DNA from: Rhizobium sp. CF122
Lineage (GTDB): Bacteria; Pseudomonadota; Alphaproteobacteria; Rhizobiales; Rhizobiaceae
NCBI RefSeq assembly: GCF_000282035.1
Contig: NZ_AKKA01000009.1
Span: 1-64,000 of the forward strand
DNA length: 64,000 nt
Direction of reading: 5' to 3'
In this document: positions 1 to 8,440 of the stretch, piece by piece
Position numbering within the stretch: position 1 is the stretch's first letter
Layout of the letters: the number at the start of each line of letters is the position of its first letter
Made by a program: the position numbers and the translations under genes
The notes under the pieces: generated by a model
Told to the model about the DNA's origin: nothing
Database searches by the model: none
Seen by the model: the letters and a program-made list of their open reading frames with translations, nothing else

Positions 1-2688
1 CAGGCTGGCACCGCCGTCACCGCCACGGTCGAGGCTTTGTCGGCGCTGATCGAGAGCGGCAACCCGCTGCACAAGAACGGCAAGATCTGGACGCCCCACC
101 GCCCTGCCCGGCCGGAGAAGTCCGAGGGCGGCATCTCGATCCGCATGGACTCGGAATACCAACCCGCCGGCGACCAGCCGACCGCCATCAAGGACCTCGT
201 CGAGGGCCTGGAGAACGGCGATCGTTCCCAGGTGCTGCTCGGCGTCACAGGCTCCGGCAAGACCTTCACCATGGCCAAGGTAATCGAGCAGACGCAGCGC
301 CCGGCGCTGATCCTCGCGCCGAACAAGACGCTCGCCGCCCAGCTCTATTCCGAGTTCAAGAACTTCTTCCCCGACAACGCGGTCGAGTACTTCGTCTCCT
401 ACTACGACTACTACCAGCCGGAAGCTTACGTCCCGCGCTCCGACACCTATATCGAGAAGGAGTCCTCGATCAACGAGCAGATCGACCGCATGCGCCACTC
501 GGCGACGCGCTCGCTGCTGGAACGCGACGACTGCATCATCGTCGCCTCCGTCTCCTGCATCTACGGTATCGGTTCGGTCGAAACCTATACCGCCATGACC
601 TTCCAGATGAATGTCGGCGACCGCCTCGATCAGCGCCAGCTGCTCGCCGACCTCGTCGCCCAGCAATACAAGCGCCGCGACATGGATTTCCAGCGTGGCT
701 CTTTTCGCGTGCGCGGCGACACCATCGAAATCTTCCCGGCCCATCTGGAAGATGCGGCCTGGCGCATAAGCATGTTCGGCGACGAGATCGACGCCATCAC
801 CGAATTCGACCCGCTGACCGGCCAGAAGACCGGCGACCTCAAATCGGTGAAGATCTACGCCAACTCGCACTACGTCACCCCGCGCCCGACACTGAACGCC
901 GCCATCAAGTCGATCAAGGAGGAACTGAAGCGCCGCCTGGTCGAACTGGAAAAGGCCGGCCGCCTCTTGGAAGCCCAGCGCCTGGAGCAGCGCACCCGCT
1001 ACGATCTCGAAATGCTCGAAGCCACCGGCTCCTGCCAGGGCATCGAGAACTATTCGCGCTACCTGACCGGCCGCGACCCCGGCGATCCGCCGCCGACGCT
1101 CTTCGAATACGTGCCCGACAACGCCATCGTCTTCATCGACGAGAGCCACGTCACCGTGCCGCAGATCGGGGGCATGTACCGCGGCGACTTCCGCCGCAAG
1201 GCGACGCTCGCCGAATACGGCTTCCGCCTGCCCTCCTGTATGGATAACCGGCCGCTGCGCTTCGAGGAGTGGGACGCCATGCGCCCCGACACAATCGCCG
1301 TCTCGGCAACGCCGGGCGGTTGGGAGATGGAACAGTCCGGCGGCGTCTTCGCCGAGCAGGTCATCCGTCCGACCGGCCTGATCGATCCGCCCGTCGAAGT
1401 CCGCTCCGCCCGCAGCCAGGTCGACGACGTGCTCGGTGAGATCCGCGAGACGGCGGCCAAGGGCTACCGCACCCTCTGCACCGTGCTGACCAAGCGCATG
1501 GCCGAGGACCTCACCGAATACCTGCACGAGCAGGGCGTGCGCGTACGCTACATGCACTCCGACATCGACACGCTGGAGCGCATCGAGATCATCCGCGATC
1601 TGCGCCTCGGCGCCTTCGACGTGCTCGTCGGCATCAACCTCTTGCGCGAAGGCCTCGACATTCCCGAATGCGGCTTCGTTGCGATCCTCGACGCCGACAA
1701 GGAAGGTTTTCTCCGCTCCGAAACGTCGTTGGTCCAGACCATCGGCCGCGCCGCGCGTAACGTCGACGGCAAGGTCATCCTCTATGCCGACAACGTCACC
1801 GGCTCAATGAAGCGGGCGATGGAGGAAACCACCCGCCGCCGCGAAAAGCAGATGGCCTACAATGCCGAACACGGCATTACGCCGGAGAGCGTCAAGGCGA
1901 AGATCTCCGATATTCTCGACTCGGTCTACGAGCGCGACCACGTCCGCGCCGACATATCAGGCGCCTCGGGCAAGGGCTTTGCAGACGGCGGCAACCTCGT
2001 CGGCGGCAACCTGCAGGCGCATCTCAACGCGCTGGAAAAGCAGATGCGCGACGCCGCCGCCGACCTCGACTTCGAAAAGGCCGCCCGCCTGCGCGACGAG
2101 ATCAAGCGGCTCAAGGCCGCCGAACTCGCCGTCATGGACGATCCAATGGCGCGAGAAGAGTCGAAGGCGCTGGAAGGCGGCCGCCCTCGTCCTTCGAGGG
2201 GCGCTACGCGCCCACCTCAGGATGCGGACGGAGCTGCGACCGCGGCGGGTAGCCCTCATGGTGAGGTGCGGAGCCCGAAGGGCGGAGCCTCGAACCGCGA
2301 GGGCGGGCGAGGAACCTCCTACTTCGCCAAACCCACCCTCGAGGACATGGGGCCGGGCACCGACAGCGCGACGCCGCTATTCCGCAAGCCTGACCTCGAC
2401 GAAATGGGCCGCGACATAGCCGAGCCCGCGGGCAAGAGCCTCTTCCGCCGGAACTCCCTCGACGAAATGACCGTCGGCCGCACAGAAAAACCGGTCGCCG
2501 GCCAGCTGCCGGAGAAGCCAGGGGAATCGATCGGCACGAAGAAGCGCGTCTCGCCGCCGCTGGAACAGCAGACCGACGACGTCCGCCCGCTGGTGCGCGG
2601 CAAGACGGGGGTTGGGAGCTATGAGGATCCGGCAGAACAACGCCGCAAGGGGCGCACGAAGGGGAAGACGGGGCGGCCGGGGCGGTAG
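1..2688 (+). CDS. uvrB: UvrABC excinuclease subunit B (5' partial)
   Basis: UvrB is the damage-verifying helicase-like subunit of nucleotide excision repair; it takes lesions from UvrA and recruits UvrC. The frame is open to base 1, so the true start lies outside the window; the first possible internal start is TTG at 37. Counting from there, the Walker A motif GVTGSGKT is near residues 69-76. The Tyr-rich beta-hairpin ([14 protein letters not shown]), the IDESH box, the helicase C domain ([23 protein letters not shown]) and the UvrC-binding UVR motif ([24 protein letters not shown]) follow in order. The tail after the UVR motif is unusually long, about 180 residues. It carries a palindromic DNA repeat read in frame and three copies of an F-x-[KR]-x-x-[LS]-L/D-[DE]-M type motif. 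Family identity is certain; the tail's role is unknown. Confidence 0.97.
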   Translation, partial: QAGTAVTATVEALSALIESGNPLHKNGKIWTPHRPARPEKSEGGISIRMDSEYQPAGDQPTAIKDLVEGLENGDRSQVLLGVTGSGKTFTMAKVIEQTQRPALILAPNKTLAAQLYSEFKNFFPDNAVEYFVSYYDYYQPEAYVPRSDTYIEKESSINEQIDRMRHSATRSLLERDDCIIVASVSCIYGIGSVETYTAMTFQMNVGDRLDQRQLLADLVAQQYKRRDMDFQRGSFRVRGDTIEIFPAHLEDAAWRISMFGDEIDAITEFDPLTGQKTGDLKSVKIYANSHYVTPRPTLNAAIKSIKEELKRRLVELEKAGRLLEAQRLEQRTRYDLEMLEATGSCQGIENYSRYLTGRDPGDPPPTLFEYVPDNAIVFIDESHVTVPQIGGMYRGDFRRKATLAEYGFRLPSCMDNRPLRFEEWDAMRPDTIAVSATPGGWEMEQSGGVFAEQVIRPTGLIDPPVEVRSARSQVDDVLGEIRETAAKGYRTLCTVLTKRMAEDLTEYLHEQGVRVRYMHSDIDTLERIEIIRDLRLGAFDVLVGINLLREGLDIPECGFVAILDADKEGFLRSETSLVQTIGRAARNVDGKVILYADNVTGSMKRAMEETTRRREKQMAYNAEHGITPESVKAKISDILDSVYERDHVRADISGASGKGFADGGNLVGGNLQAHLNALEKQMRDAAADLDFEKAARLRDEIKRLKAAELAVMDDPMAREESKALEGGRPRPSRGATRPPQDADGAATAAGSPHGEVRSPKGGASNREGGRGTSYFAKPTLEDMGPGTDSATPLFRKPDLDEMGRDIAEPAGKSLFRRNSLDEMTVGRTEKPVAGQLPEKPGESIGTKKRVSPPLEQQTDDVRPLVRGKTGVGSYEDPAEQRRKGRTKGKTGRPGR
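2182..2307. repeat. Imperfect palindromic repeat element inserted in frame within uvrB
   Basis: Roughly 125 bp with nested inverted symmetry. The left end GCCCTCG..TTCGAGG mirrors the right end CCTCGAA..CGAGGGC. The inner CACCTCAGGATG mirrors CATGGTGAGGTG, and a small hairpin GGGCGC-TAC-GCGCCC lies in the left arm. The style (CTTCGAGG ... CACCTCAGGATG) matches dispersed palindromic elements I recall from rhizobial intergenic DNA. Here it is translated without a stop, adding about 42 Pro/Gly/Arg-rich residues to the UvrB tail. Confidence 0.7.
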
Positions 2689-2851
2689 ACGCAACGACCG
2701 CTTACGGCCAATGCAGGCCATCCGACCCAACGCATCTACAGCGGCCGGAGCATGCTTCAGTGTATCTGGCAAATCCGCTGGTAAGGAGGCCGGCGCCGCG
2801 ACCTTCAACCATTTGAAGCCCGATCCGCTCCGAACGATACGTTCGACCAGA

Positions 2852-3892
2852 CTACTGCGCGCGCCGCAGCTTTGCGGCGTCGCGAAATGAGATCAGGCGT
2901 CGGCTGTGCTCATCCCACAGAACCAGTTTTACACAGCGCAGGCTCTCCATCATGGTGATGCGGCCAATGCCGGCCAATGCCGGGTGGTCTCTCAGCACTT
3001 CCGGAAGCCTGTAATAGGGCACCCTGCTCGACAGGTGGTGAACGTGATGGATACCGATGTTGCCAGTGATCCAGCGAAGGGCCAGCGGCAGGTCGTAATG
3101 CGATGCACCGTGAAGGGCCGCATGTGGAAATTGCCATTCCGGTTCTCTTGACCAATGGGTTTCTTCAAACTGATGTTGCACGTAGAAGAGCCAGATGCCT
3201 GCGGTTGCGGCCAGTAAGGCGACAGGCAGATGCACCAGCAGGAAGGGCAGGATTCCGATTGCCCACATCAATGTTGCGGAGATAAGCGCGATCGCCAGAT
3301 TTGTCGCCATGGTGGATATCCAGGGCAAGGAACCCGATCGCATCATGCCGAAGGGTAGCCGCTGCTTGAACAGGAACAGCCATGCCGGGCCGATGCCGAA
3401 CATGACTGCCGGATGCCTGTACAGGCGATAGCTAAGCCGACCGGTCCAGGAACGGCGGTCATATTCCGATACCGTCAGCGTTGTTATGTCGCCAATGCCG
3501 CGCCCCTCGAGATTTCCCGCCAAGGCATGATGCTCCGCATGCGCTCGGCGCCAGTAATCATAGGGCGTAAGCGTCAGGACACCGATCACGCGGCCCGTCC
3601 AATCGTCGATGCGCCGACGCGCAAAAAAGGAGCCGTGGCCGCAATCGTGCTGGATCATAAACAAGCGAAGCAGAAAGGCGGCTGCGGGAACGATCAGAAC
3701 CAGCCCGGCCCAGAAGCCGTAGTGAACCGCTGCCACGGCACCAGCCCAGCAAAACGCAAATGGAATGGCCGTTACTGCAAGTTCAAAAACACTGCGTTTG
3801 AGATGCGGTTGGCGATAATTGGCGATGATCTTGAGCCAAGCCTTTTCGTCGGAAAGGGGTGGGCTTAGGTCGCGGTGAAGAGCATCGATCAA
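2852..3892 (-). CDS. Membrane fatty acid desaturase (delta-12/omega-6-like family)
   Basis: An integral membrane di-iron desaturase that introduces double bonds into acyl chains of membrane lipids, 346 residues. All three histidine boxes are present: HDCGH near residue 104, HAEHH near 139 and HHVHH near 290. Four or more hydrophobic segments flank them (for example the stretch after residue 35 and the pair around 200-245), as usual for this fold. The start given is TTG at 3892; no in-frame ATG lies upstream or in the first 95 residues. The TTG overlaps the stop of a short possible ORF (TTGA). The exact regiospecificity cannot be read from sequence. It is convergent with uvrB. Confidence 0.88.
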   Translation of the reverse strand: MIDALHRDLSPPLSDEKAWLKIIANYRQPHLKRSVFELAVTAIPFAFCWAGAVAAVHYGFWAGLVLIVPAAAFLLRLFMIQHDCGHGSFFARRRIDDWTGRVIGVLTLTPYDYWRRAHAEHHALAGNLEGRGIGDITTLTVSEYDRRSWTGRLSYRLYRHPAVMFGIGPAWLFLFKQRLPFGMMRSGSLPWISTMATNLAIALISATLMWAIGILPFLLVHLPVALLAATAGIWLFYVQHQFEETHWSREPEWQFPHAALHGASHYDLPLALRWITGNIGIHHVHHLSSRVPYYRLPEVLRDHPALAGIGRITMMESLRCVKLVLWDEHSRRLISFRDAAKLRRAQ

Positions 3893-4005
3893 AGAATAGT
3901 TCCGCGCATGGCAATGAATGTCGAGGAGACAAGGGCGATTGCGACCCCAGATTTAATGAGGAAAAGCGGGTAGTCGAAGCGATAGATCGCATAAAAAGAG
4001 TTCAT
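3889..4005 (-). CDS. Possible 38-residue membrane microprotein upstream of desaturase
   Basis: An ATG-started ORF encoding MNSFYAIYRFDYPLFLIKSG followed by a hydrophobic stretch (VAIALVSSTFIAM). Its TGA overlaps the TTG start of the desaturase (TTGA), an arrangement compatible with translational coupling. There is only a weak ribosome-binding site. I do not recognise the sequence; it may be chance or a leader peptide. Confidence 0.3.
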   Translation of the reverse strand: MNSFYAIYRFDYPLFLIKSGVAIALVSSTFIAMRGTIL

Positions 4006-4096
4006 CGTTGCTGGATGTCCTGAGGTTCGGAATGTTGGCGTGGGGACGCTCGCTTGACAAACGGCGCTCGGCCGCCTGGCGCGTTTCCCTTTGGCT

Positions 4097-4237
4097 TCAT
4101 CTTTTGTGCTTGCCGCCTGGGCTGCTTTTCGTCGCGTCCTTGACCTGATTGGCGAAGGTCGCCTCGACCTTCACCGGCGACTTTTCCTGTTTAGGCTTCC
4201 GCGTCTCGCGGTTGCTTCTCATTTGTCCCTTGGCCAT
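4097..4237 (-). CDS. Small basic Lys/Arg-rich conserved protein (46 aa)
   Basis: Begins MAKGQMRSNRETRKPKQEKS and ends SSPGGKHKR; highly basic, with no membrane segment. The opening MAKGQxRSNxExxKPK is a pattern I recall from many small proteobacterial proteins of unknown function, so this is probably a genuine gene. A good Shine-Dalgarno, AAGGA, lies 8 bases before the ATG. It sits immediately downstream of the decayed groES copy, as if once in the same transcript. Function unknown; nucleic-acid or ribosome binding would be a guess based on charge. Confidence 0.65.
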   Translation of the reverse strand: MAKGQMRSNRETRKPKQEKSPVKVEATFANQVKDATKSSPGGKHKR

Positions 4238-4417
4238 TGGTTCGATCCTTTCCGTCTTGAAATTGAGCTTTCCGCTTTCGTCCTGGGGCGTGATTGATGC
4301 ACATCACCCCGCCTTCCTGGGTTCTTCCTATGCGGTATCGGAAATCCTGCCCTCGTATTGGGTATCATCTTCGGCGCGTCGGATGACAACGCGATCACGA
4401 AGCGGCCGGTATGTCAT
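4238..4417 (-). pseudogene. Decayed groES (Cpn10) fragment
   Basis: The minus-strand ORF starts MTYRPLRDRVVIRRAEDDTQ and reaches ISDTA before a TAG at 4330-4328. It aligns well with the GroES N-terminus (FRPLHDRVVVRRxE ... GGIIIPDTAKEKPQEGEV). After the stop the same reading gives EEPRKAG, a second stop, then QDESGKLN, matching KEKPQEG and RDESGKL of GroES. The C-terminal half of the protein and any groEL are absent. About three codons are missing within the GGIIIPDTA region. This is the remnant of an extra groES copy. Confidence 0.65.
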
Positions 4418-4654
4418 GGGGATCTTTCTGCGGCACAGCGCTTAGTGCGGCTTAAATAGCACCGATTGCCCTTGTCTGATAGAAGCGCCAAGAAATATTA
4501 TCCGGAGATAAAAAATCACAAAAAACAACAATTGCCGTTCTATAACAATAAGAGAATGCGCGCGGAAATTAAGATGGAATTCCAGTGCGCGGATTGATTG
4601 GAGATATATTTCAGAGGCCGCCATTGGCACCCATTGCGGACATTCGATCTAATG
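4418..4654. other. AT-rich intergenic stretch without recognisable gene
   Basis: Much lower GC than the surroundings, including an A-rich run around 4505-4530. A 62-codon minus-strand ORF here has no recognisable features and I do not call it. The region may hold the promoter of the decayed groES and the 3' untranslated part of the next minus-strand gene. Confidence 0.4.
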
Positions 4655-5074
4655 CTAGCGCATCGGCTTCTGATTGGGATTCGCGGCGAGGAATTCGCCA
4701 AGGGTCGGGACCTCGGTATGGCGTTTCTGCTCATCTGCCATCACGAATTCGGCCCCCAACTCTCCCCGAAGCGATACCAGAAGCTGGTCCACATTGTCAT
4801 TGAAGCGCTCGCACTTGGCTTGTGTCCAAAGACTCGGGCCAGGCGGGTAGAATGGGTTGAGGTAACTAGCATATTCTTGTTCGAGACGACTGATGAGCGA
4901 GTGAACCTTGCGAAATAATGAAATTCGGGGAGGCACTGCAATGTGCCCTTGAAGATCATAAACGGTGGCATCAAGCGGTCCGACGCCCAATTTGGATCGG
5001 GTGGCTTCGTCACCCGCCCACAAGCAGCCGCGGGCGCCATAATCAAAAAAGAATCGGAGTGAGCCCTTTGTCAT
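4655..5074 (-). CDS. Unrecognised soluble protein (139 aa)
   Basis: Starts MTKGSLRFFFDYGARGCLWA; it has no signal peptide or transmembrane segment. Notable pieces are CLWAGDEATRSKLGVGPLD and an aromatic, Pro-rich patch SYLNPFYPPGPSLWTQAKC. A longer in-frame start at 5137 exists, but the added residues are low-complexity and the ATG at 5074 looks better; an AAAGG lies about 15 bases upstream. Codon use is less GC-biased than in the neighbours, and it sits beside the groES remnant and AT-rich DNA, which suggests acquired DNA. The acidic, single-gene look recalls small immunity-type proteins, but I cannot assign a family. Confidence 0.6.
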   Translation of the reverse strand: MTKGSLRFFFDYGARGCLWAGDEATRSKLGVGPLDATVYDLQGHIAVPPRISLFRKVHSLISRLEQEYASYLNPFYPPGPSLWTQAKCERFNDNVDQLLVSLRGELGAEFVMADEQKRHTEVPTLGEFLAANPNQKPMR

Positions 5075-5201
5075 GGCCGGAATAGTCGTGCCTTTAGAGA
5101 TGTCCGCTGTCCGGCCGCCATGCCAGCCGCGCCGCATCCCATTAAACTTGCGTCAACCCCTGCATGGCATATCTGCCCCGGCAATGCGAAAGGAGACATG
5201 C

Positions 5202-5405
5202 ATGGCATTCGTAGGCTTCAAGAACACCCACAACAACGCGATCTATGTCAATCCGGCGCAGGTCCTCTACGTCTCCGCCTTCGAGGAAGATGTCACCATC
5301 ATCGCCTATGCCGTCGCCGATGCCGGCGGCAAGCCGGTGGTGTCGCATGTCCGCGGCAGCGCCGATTTCGTGCAGCACAAGCTCGGCGGCGCGGCTGCCC
5401 GTTAG
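5202..5405 (+). CDS. Conserved-looking small hypothetical protein (67 aa)
   Basis: Begins MAFVGFKNTHNNAIYVNPAQ and continues as a predicted all-beta small domain (VLYVSAFEEDVTIIAYAV). A strong AAGGAGA ribosome-binding site sits 6-7 bases before this ATG, so I prefer it over the longer frame starting near 5073. The pattern NNAIYVNPxQVxxV resembles small beta-strand proteins that bind or present a surface, but I do not know a function. It is monocistronic on the plus strand. Confidence 0.75.
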   Translation: MAFVGFKNTHNNAIYVNPAQVLYVSAFEEDVTIIAYAVADAGGKPVVSHVRGSADFVQHKLGGAAAR

Positions 5406-5837
5406 GATTGCACCTCCTTGCAGGTACGCCCGAGGAAGGGAGGGCGCCGCGGCGGTGCCGTTCCGGCACAGTTTCCGGAAATGGGACAGCCGCGGCGGTG
5501 CATGGTTACCATTCGTCAAGTGTCTGAATCTTTGGCCATTCCCGGTACGTAGAATCGCATGCCACAATATTGCCGCTTGCCTTTTGCTTCGAATGCTGTC
5601 ACCAAATGCGGCTCTCGGGCATTTGCATGCCGGTGACTGGACTGATGTGGTAACGCCTTCCGGCAGGAAGGCAGCGTGGGGGACACCTGCGTGCGTAGAC
5701 GTTCTTTCCCCGTTCGTGAACTACTCGACTGACCCTTCGTGCGTTGATTTTTCGATGAGAGCGCGCGAAAGCTAAAGCCGTCCATTTCCTCTCGGGGGGA
5801 TGGATACCAGACAGACTAAGGGAAAAGGACTATCCCA
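5406..5837 (+). promoter_or_regulatory. Long upstream region / probable leader of the cold-shock gene
   Basis: 432 bases without a credible ORF on either strand. Cold-shock genes of the CspA family often have long structured leaders, and the spacing here fits. No canonical cold-box could be identified by eye. The translation start of the gene is preceded by GGGAAAAGGACTATCCCA, in which GGGA and TCCC could pair around the AAGGA. Confidence 0.35.
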
Positions 5838-6050
5838 ATGGCCACCAAGGGCACCGTAAAATTCTTCAACCAGGACAAGGGTTTTGGTTTCATCACGCCG
5901 GAAGGCGGCGCAAAGGACGTTTTCGTCCACATCTCCGCGCTGCAGGCTTCTGGCATCCAGTCGCTGCGCGAAGGCCAGCAGGTCACCTTCGACACCGAAC
6001 CGGATCGCATGGGCAAGGGCCCGAAGGCCGTCAACATCTCGGCCAACTAA
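5838..6050 (+). CDS. cspA: CspA-family cold-shock protein
   Basis: A 70-residue single-domain OB-fold protein that binds single-stranded RNA/DNA and melts RNA structure. Both RNA-binding motifs are present: RNP1 KGFGFI (residues 15-20) and RNP2 VFVHIS (28-33). The N-terminus [20 protein letters not shown] is the standard family start, and the length is typical (about 69-70). AAGGA lies upstream of the ATG. A strong intrinsic terminator follows within 30 bases, so the gene is monocistronic. Which of the multiple rhizobial paralogues this is, and whether it is cold-inducible, cannot be told. Confidence 0.95.
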   Translation: MATKGTVKFFNQDKGFGFITPEGGAKDVFVHISALQASGIQSLREGQQVTFDTEPDRMGKGPKAVNISAN

Positions 6051-6077
6051 TCCAAGTTTCCTGTTTCGGCAGGATGG

Positions 6078-6110
6078 AACGGCGCTCCGCAAGGGGCGCC
6101 GTTTTCGTTT
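6078..6110 (+). terminator. Rho-independent terminator of cspA
   Basis: Perfect 11-bp stem AACGGCGCTCC / GGGGCGCCGTT (6078-6088 with 6093-6103) capped by a GCAA tetraloop and followed by TTTTCGTTT. Confidence 0.93.
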
Positions 6111-6539
6111 GCTGGGATGGCGGCCGGACCCGCCGGCAAAGGACGCTCGCAAGGTGGCGTGCCACTTGCGGATGCCTCCTGCCCACCTGGACGCCACGGC
6201 CGCAGTTGCACCCGTCTCCGGTCAGCTCTCGTTGGCCTTCCACGGACATGCTGTCGCAGACGCAAACATCCCCGCTCCCGACAACGGTGCGATACTCGCT
6301 CCGAAGATCCGCGCTTCATTCCCGCACACCGGGGAATCAGGTGCGGACCAAGCCGCTGGAGATGAGAGGGGAGCGTGTGCACACAAACGGCGAAGAGGCT
6401 TCTTCCGCGCAAGGGCGTGTCGCCTGTTTTTCCTTAACTGGCGTGGGAATGCCATCTCGGACAGAGTCTGGCTCAGCAGCCAATGCACAGCTTCGCCGCC
6501 TGCCGCTCGCCGGACACCGGCGCATCGTGCAGGCTCGAG
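6111..6539. other. Intergenic region, nothing assignable
   Basis: About 430 bases between the cspA terminator and the end of dusA. Several frames are open on both strands because of high GC, but none has a plausible start, ribosome-binding site or recognisable motif. A small GCCGGACACCGGC hairpin near 6510 could end dusA transcription weakly. Confidence 0.4.
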
Positions 6540-7568
6540 CTACGCGCCGACCGCTTCCCGTGCGCCTTCGAAATCCACCGCCGCAAAGGCGGCTGCGATC
6601 ACCTCGGGCCCCGCCCCTGCCTTGACCGCATCGGTCGACAGGATCTGCCGGTAGCGCCGCGCGCCGGGCAGCCCGGTAAACAGCCCGACCATGTGCCGCG
6701 CCACCTGCTGCAGCCGCCCGCCGTTGGCGATATGGCGCTCGGCATAGGCCATCATCCGGTCGCGGATCTCGCCCCAGTCGGCTGGGTCGGTGGTAGCGCC
6801 ATAAAAGCGATCATCGACATCGGAAAGAATGGCAGCGTTCTGGTAGGCTGCGCGGCCAAGCATGATGCCGTCGACGTGGTTCAGATGATCGGCCGCCTCG
6901 TCCAGCGTCTGGATGCCGCCATTGACGCCGATGAAGACATCCGGCCGCGCCTCTTTCATGTGGTAGACGATCTCGTAGTCGAGCGGCGGAATCTCGCGGT
7001 TCTCCTTCGGCGACAGGCCCTTCAGCCAGGCCTTGCGGGCGTGGATCCAGATCGCATCGGCACCCGCATCGAGCACCCGGTCGAGAAGATCGGGCAGCGC
7101 CGTTTCCGGATCCTGCTCGTCGACGCCGATCCGGCACTTCACGGTGACCGGCACGTCAGCCACCGCCTTCATCGCGCTGACGCAGGCCGCCACGATCTCC
7201 GGCGTCAGCATCAGGCAGGCGCCGAAGGTGCCAGACTGCACCCGATCGGAGGGGCAGCCGACATTGAGATTGATCTCGTCGTAGCCGTAGGGCGCGGCGA
7301 TCCGGACCGCCTCGGCAAGCTTGGCCGGATCCGACCCACCGAGTTGCAGCGCCACCGGATGTTCGGCTGCATCGAAGGACAGCAGCCGCTCGCGCGGCCC
7401 ATGAATAATCGCATCGGCCACGACCATTTCCGTGTAGAGCAGCGCATTGCGGCTGATCTGCCGGTGGAAATAGCGGCAATGGCGATCAGTCCAGTCGATC
7501 ATCGGCGCAACCGCGAAGATCGGCCGGCCGGTTTTCAAGGCCTCGGCATAGAAATTGGATGTCGTCAT
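6540..7568 (-). CDS. dusA: tRNA-dihydrouridine synthase A
   Basis: A flavin-dependent reductase that converts uridine to dihydrouridine in the D-loop of tRNA (U20/U20a for DusA); cytosolic, NADPH-dependent. 342 residues from ATG 7568 (MTTSNFYAEA); six extra codons upstream are possible. Visible are the FMN-site opening PIFAVAPMIDWTDRHCR, the catalytic cysteine in NLNVGCPSDRVQSG, the KCRIGVD strand, the IHARKAWLKGLSPKENR loop characteristic of DusA, and the phosphate-binding GVNGGI ... GIMLGRAAYQ. Length matches the family. It stands alone between two unrelated units. Confidence 0.95.
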   Translation of the reverse strand: MTTSNFYAEALKTGRPIFAVAPMIDWTDRHCRYFHRQISRNALLYTEMVVADAIIHGPRERLLSFDAAEHPVALQLGGSDPAKLAEAVRIAAPYGYDEINLNVGCPSDRVQSGTFGACLMLTPEIVAACVSAMKAVADVPVTVKCRIGVDEQDPETALPDLLDRVLDAGADAIWIHARKAWLKGLSPKENREIPPLDYEIVYHMKEARPDVFIGVNGGIQTLDEAADHLNHVDGIMLGRAAYQNAAILSDVDDRFYGATTDPADWGEIRDRMMAYAERHIANGGRLQQVARHMVGLFTGLPGARRYRQILSTDAVKAGAGPEVIAAAFAAVDFEGAREAVGA

Positions 7569-7732
7569 GTCGCGCTCATAGCGCAAAGGCGGGTGAAACG
7601 CCAGTTTTCCCCGTGCAGGGCAGCAATGTCAGGATGCAAGGCAACAATGACTGTCGCTTTGACGAACCACGCTTCCCCCTTTGGTTGCTTTCCGTCTAAG
7701 ATGCCAGGACTCACGAACAGCAAGAGCTCGCA

Positions 7733-8428
7733 ATGTCCCTTCCCGCGACCGTCATCCCGCTTCCGCAACCTGTCTTGCTTCCCGTCAAAGGCACGGCCGA
7801 ACTCTTCCCTGTGCGCCGCGTCTACTGCGTCGGACGCAACTATGCTGACCATGCGATCGAAATGGGGCATGACCCGAGCCGCGAGCCACCGTTCTTCTTT
7901 CAGAAGAATGCCGACAATCTGCTGCCTGAAGGCAAGGATTTCCCCTATCCGCCTCTGTCAAGCGACGTGCATTTCGAGGTCGAGTGCGTGCTGGCGCTAA
8001 AGGCTGGCGGCCGGAATATCGCCGCCGACAAGGCGCTCGACTGCGTCTACGGCTACGCCGTCGGCATCGATTTCACGCGTCGCGATCTGCAGGCCGAGGC
8101 GAAGAAGCTCGGCCGTCCGTGGGAAGTCGCCAAGGCCTTCGAATATTCGGCACCGGTATCGCCGATCGTCCCGGCAAGCAAGCTCGGCCACCCCTCGGCG
8201 GGCCGGATCTGGCTGGATTTGAACGGCAAGCGCGTCCAGGATGGCGATCTCAACCAAATGATCTGGAAAGTGCCGGAGATCATCGCCGAACTGTCAAAGC
8301 TCTTCATCCTGGCGCCGGGCGACGTCATCATGACCGGCACACCGGCGGGCGTCGGCGCTGTCAAGAAAGGCGATCGCGTCGATTGCGGCATCGACGGCAT
8401 CGCCACGCTGTCGATCAACGTGGCCTGA
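7733..8428 (+). CDS. Fumarylacetoacetate hydrolase (FAH) family protein
   Basis: 231 residues, single FAH domain, as in fumarylpyruvate hydrolases and acylpyruvases; a metal-dependent C-C bond hydrolase of the cytosol. Family landmarks are YCVGRNYADHAIEMG near the N-terminus, the metal-binding HFEVECVL (E-x-E), GYAVGIDFTRRDLQ, and PGDVIMTGTPAGVGAVKKGD at the C-terminus. The N-terminus is slightly longer than in YcgM-type proteins. It is followed after 12 bases by a gamma carbonic anhydrase, probably co-transcribed. The substrate cannot be assigned; maleyl- or fumarylpyruvate, or oxaloacetate decarboxylation, are family options. Confidence 0.88.
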   Translation: MSLPATVIPLPQPVLLPVKGTAELFPVRRVYCVGRNYADHAIEMGHDPSREPPFFFQKNADNLLPEGKDFPYPPLSSDVHFEVECVLALKAGGRNIAADKALDCVYGYAVGIDFTRRDLQAEAKKLGRPWEVAKAFEYSAPVSPIVPASKLGHPSAGRIWLDLNGKRVQDGDLNQMIWKVPEIIAELSKLFILAPGDVIMTGTPAGVGAVKKGDRVDCGIDGIATLSINVA

Positions 8429-8440
8429 GGGGGAGATGCT

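Noticed and set aside
1862-2808. Several long ORFs opposite or shifted against the uvrB tail
   Set aside because: Products are low-complexity Arg/Ser/Pro, typical of shadow frames in GC-rich genes.
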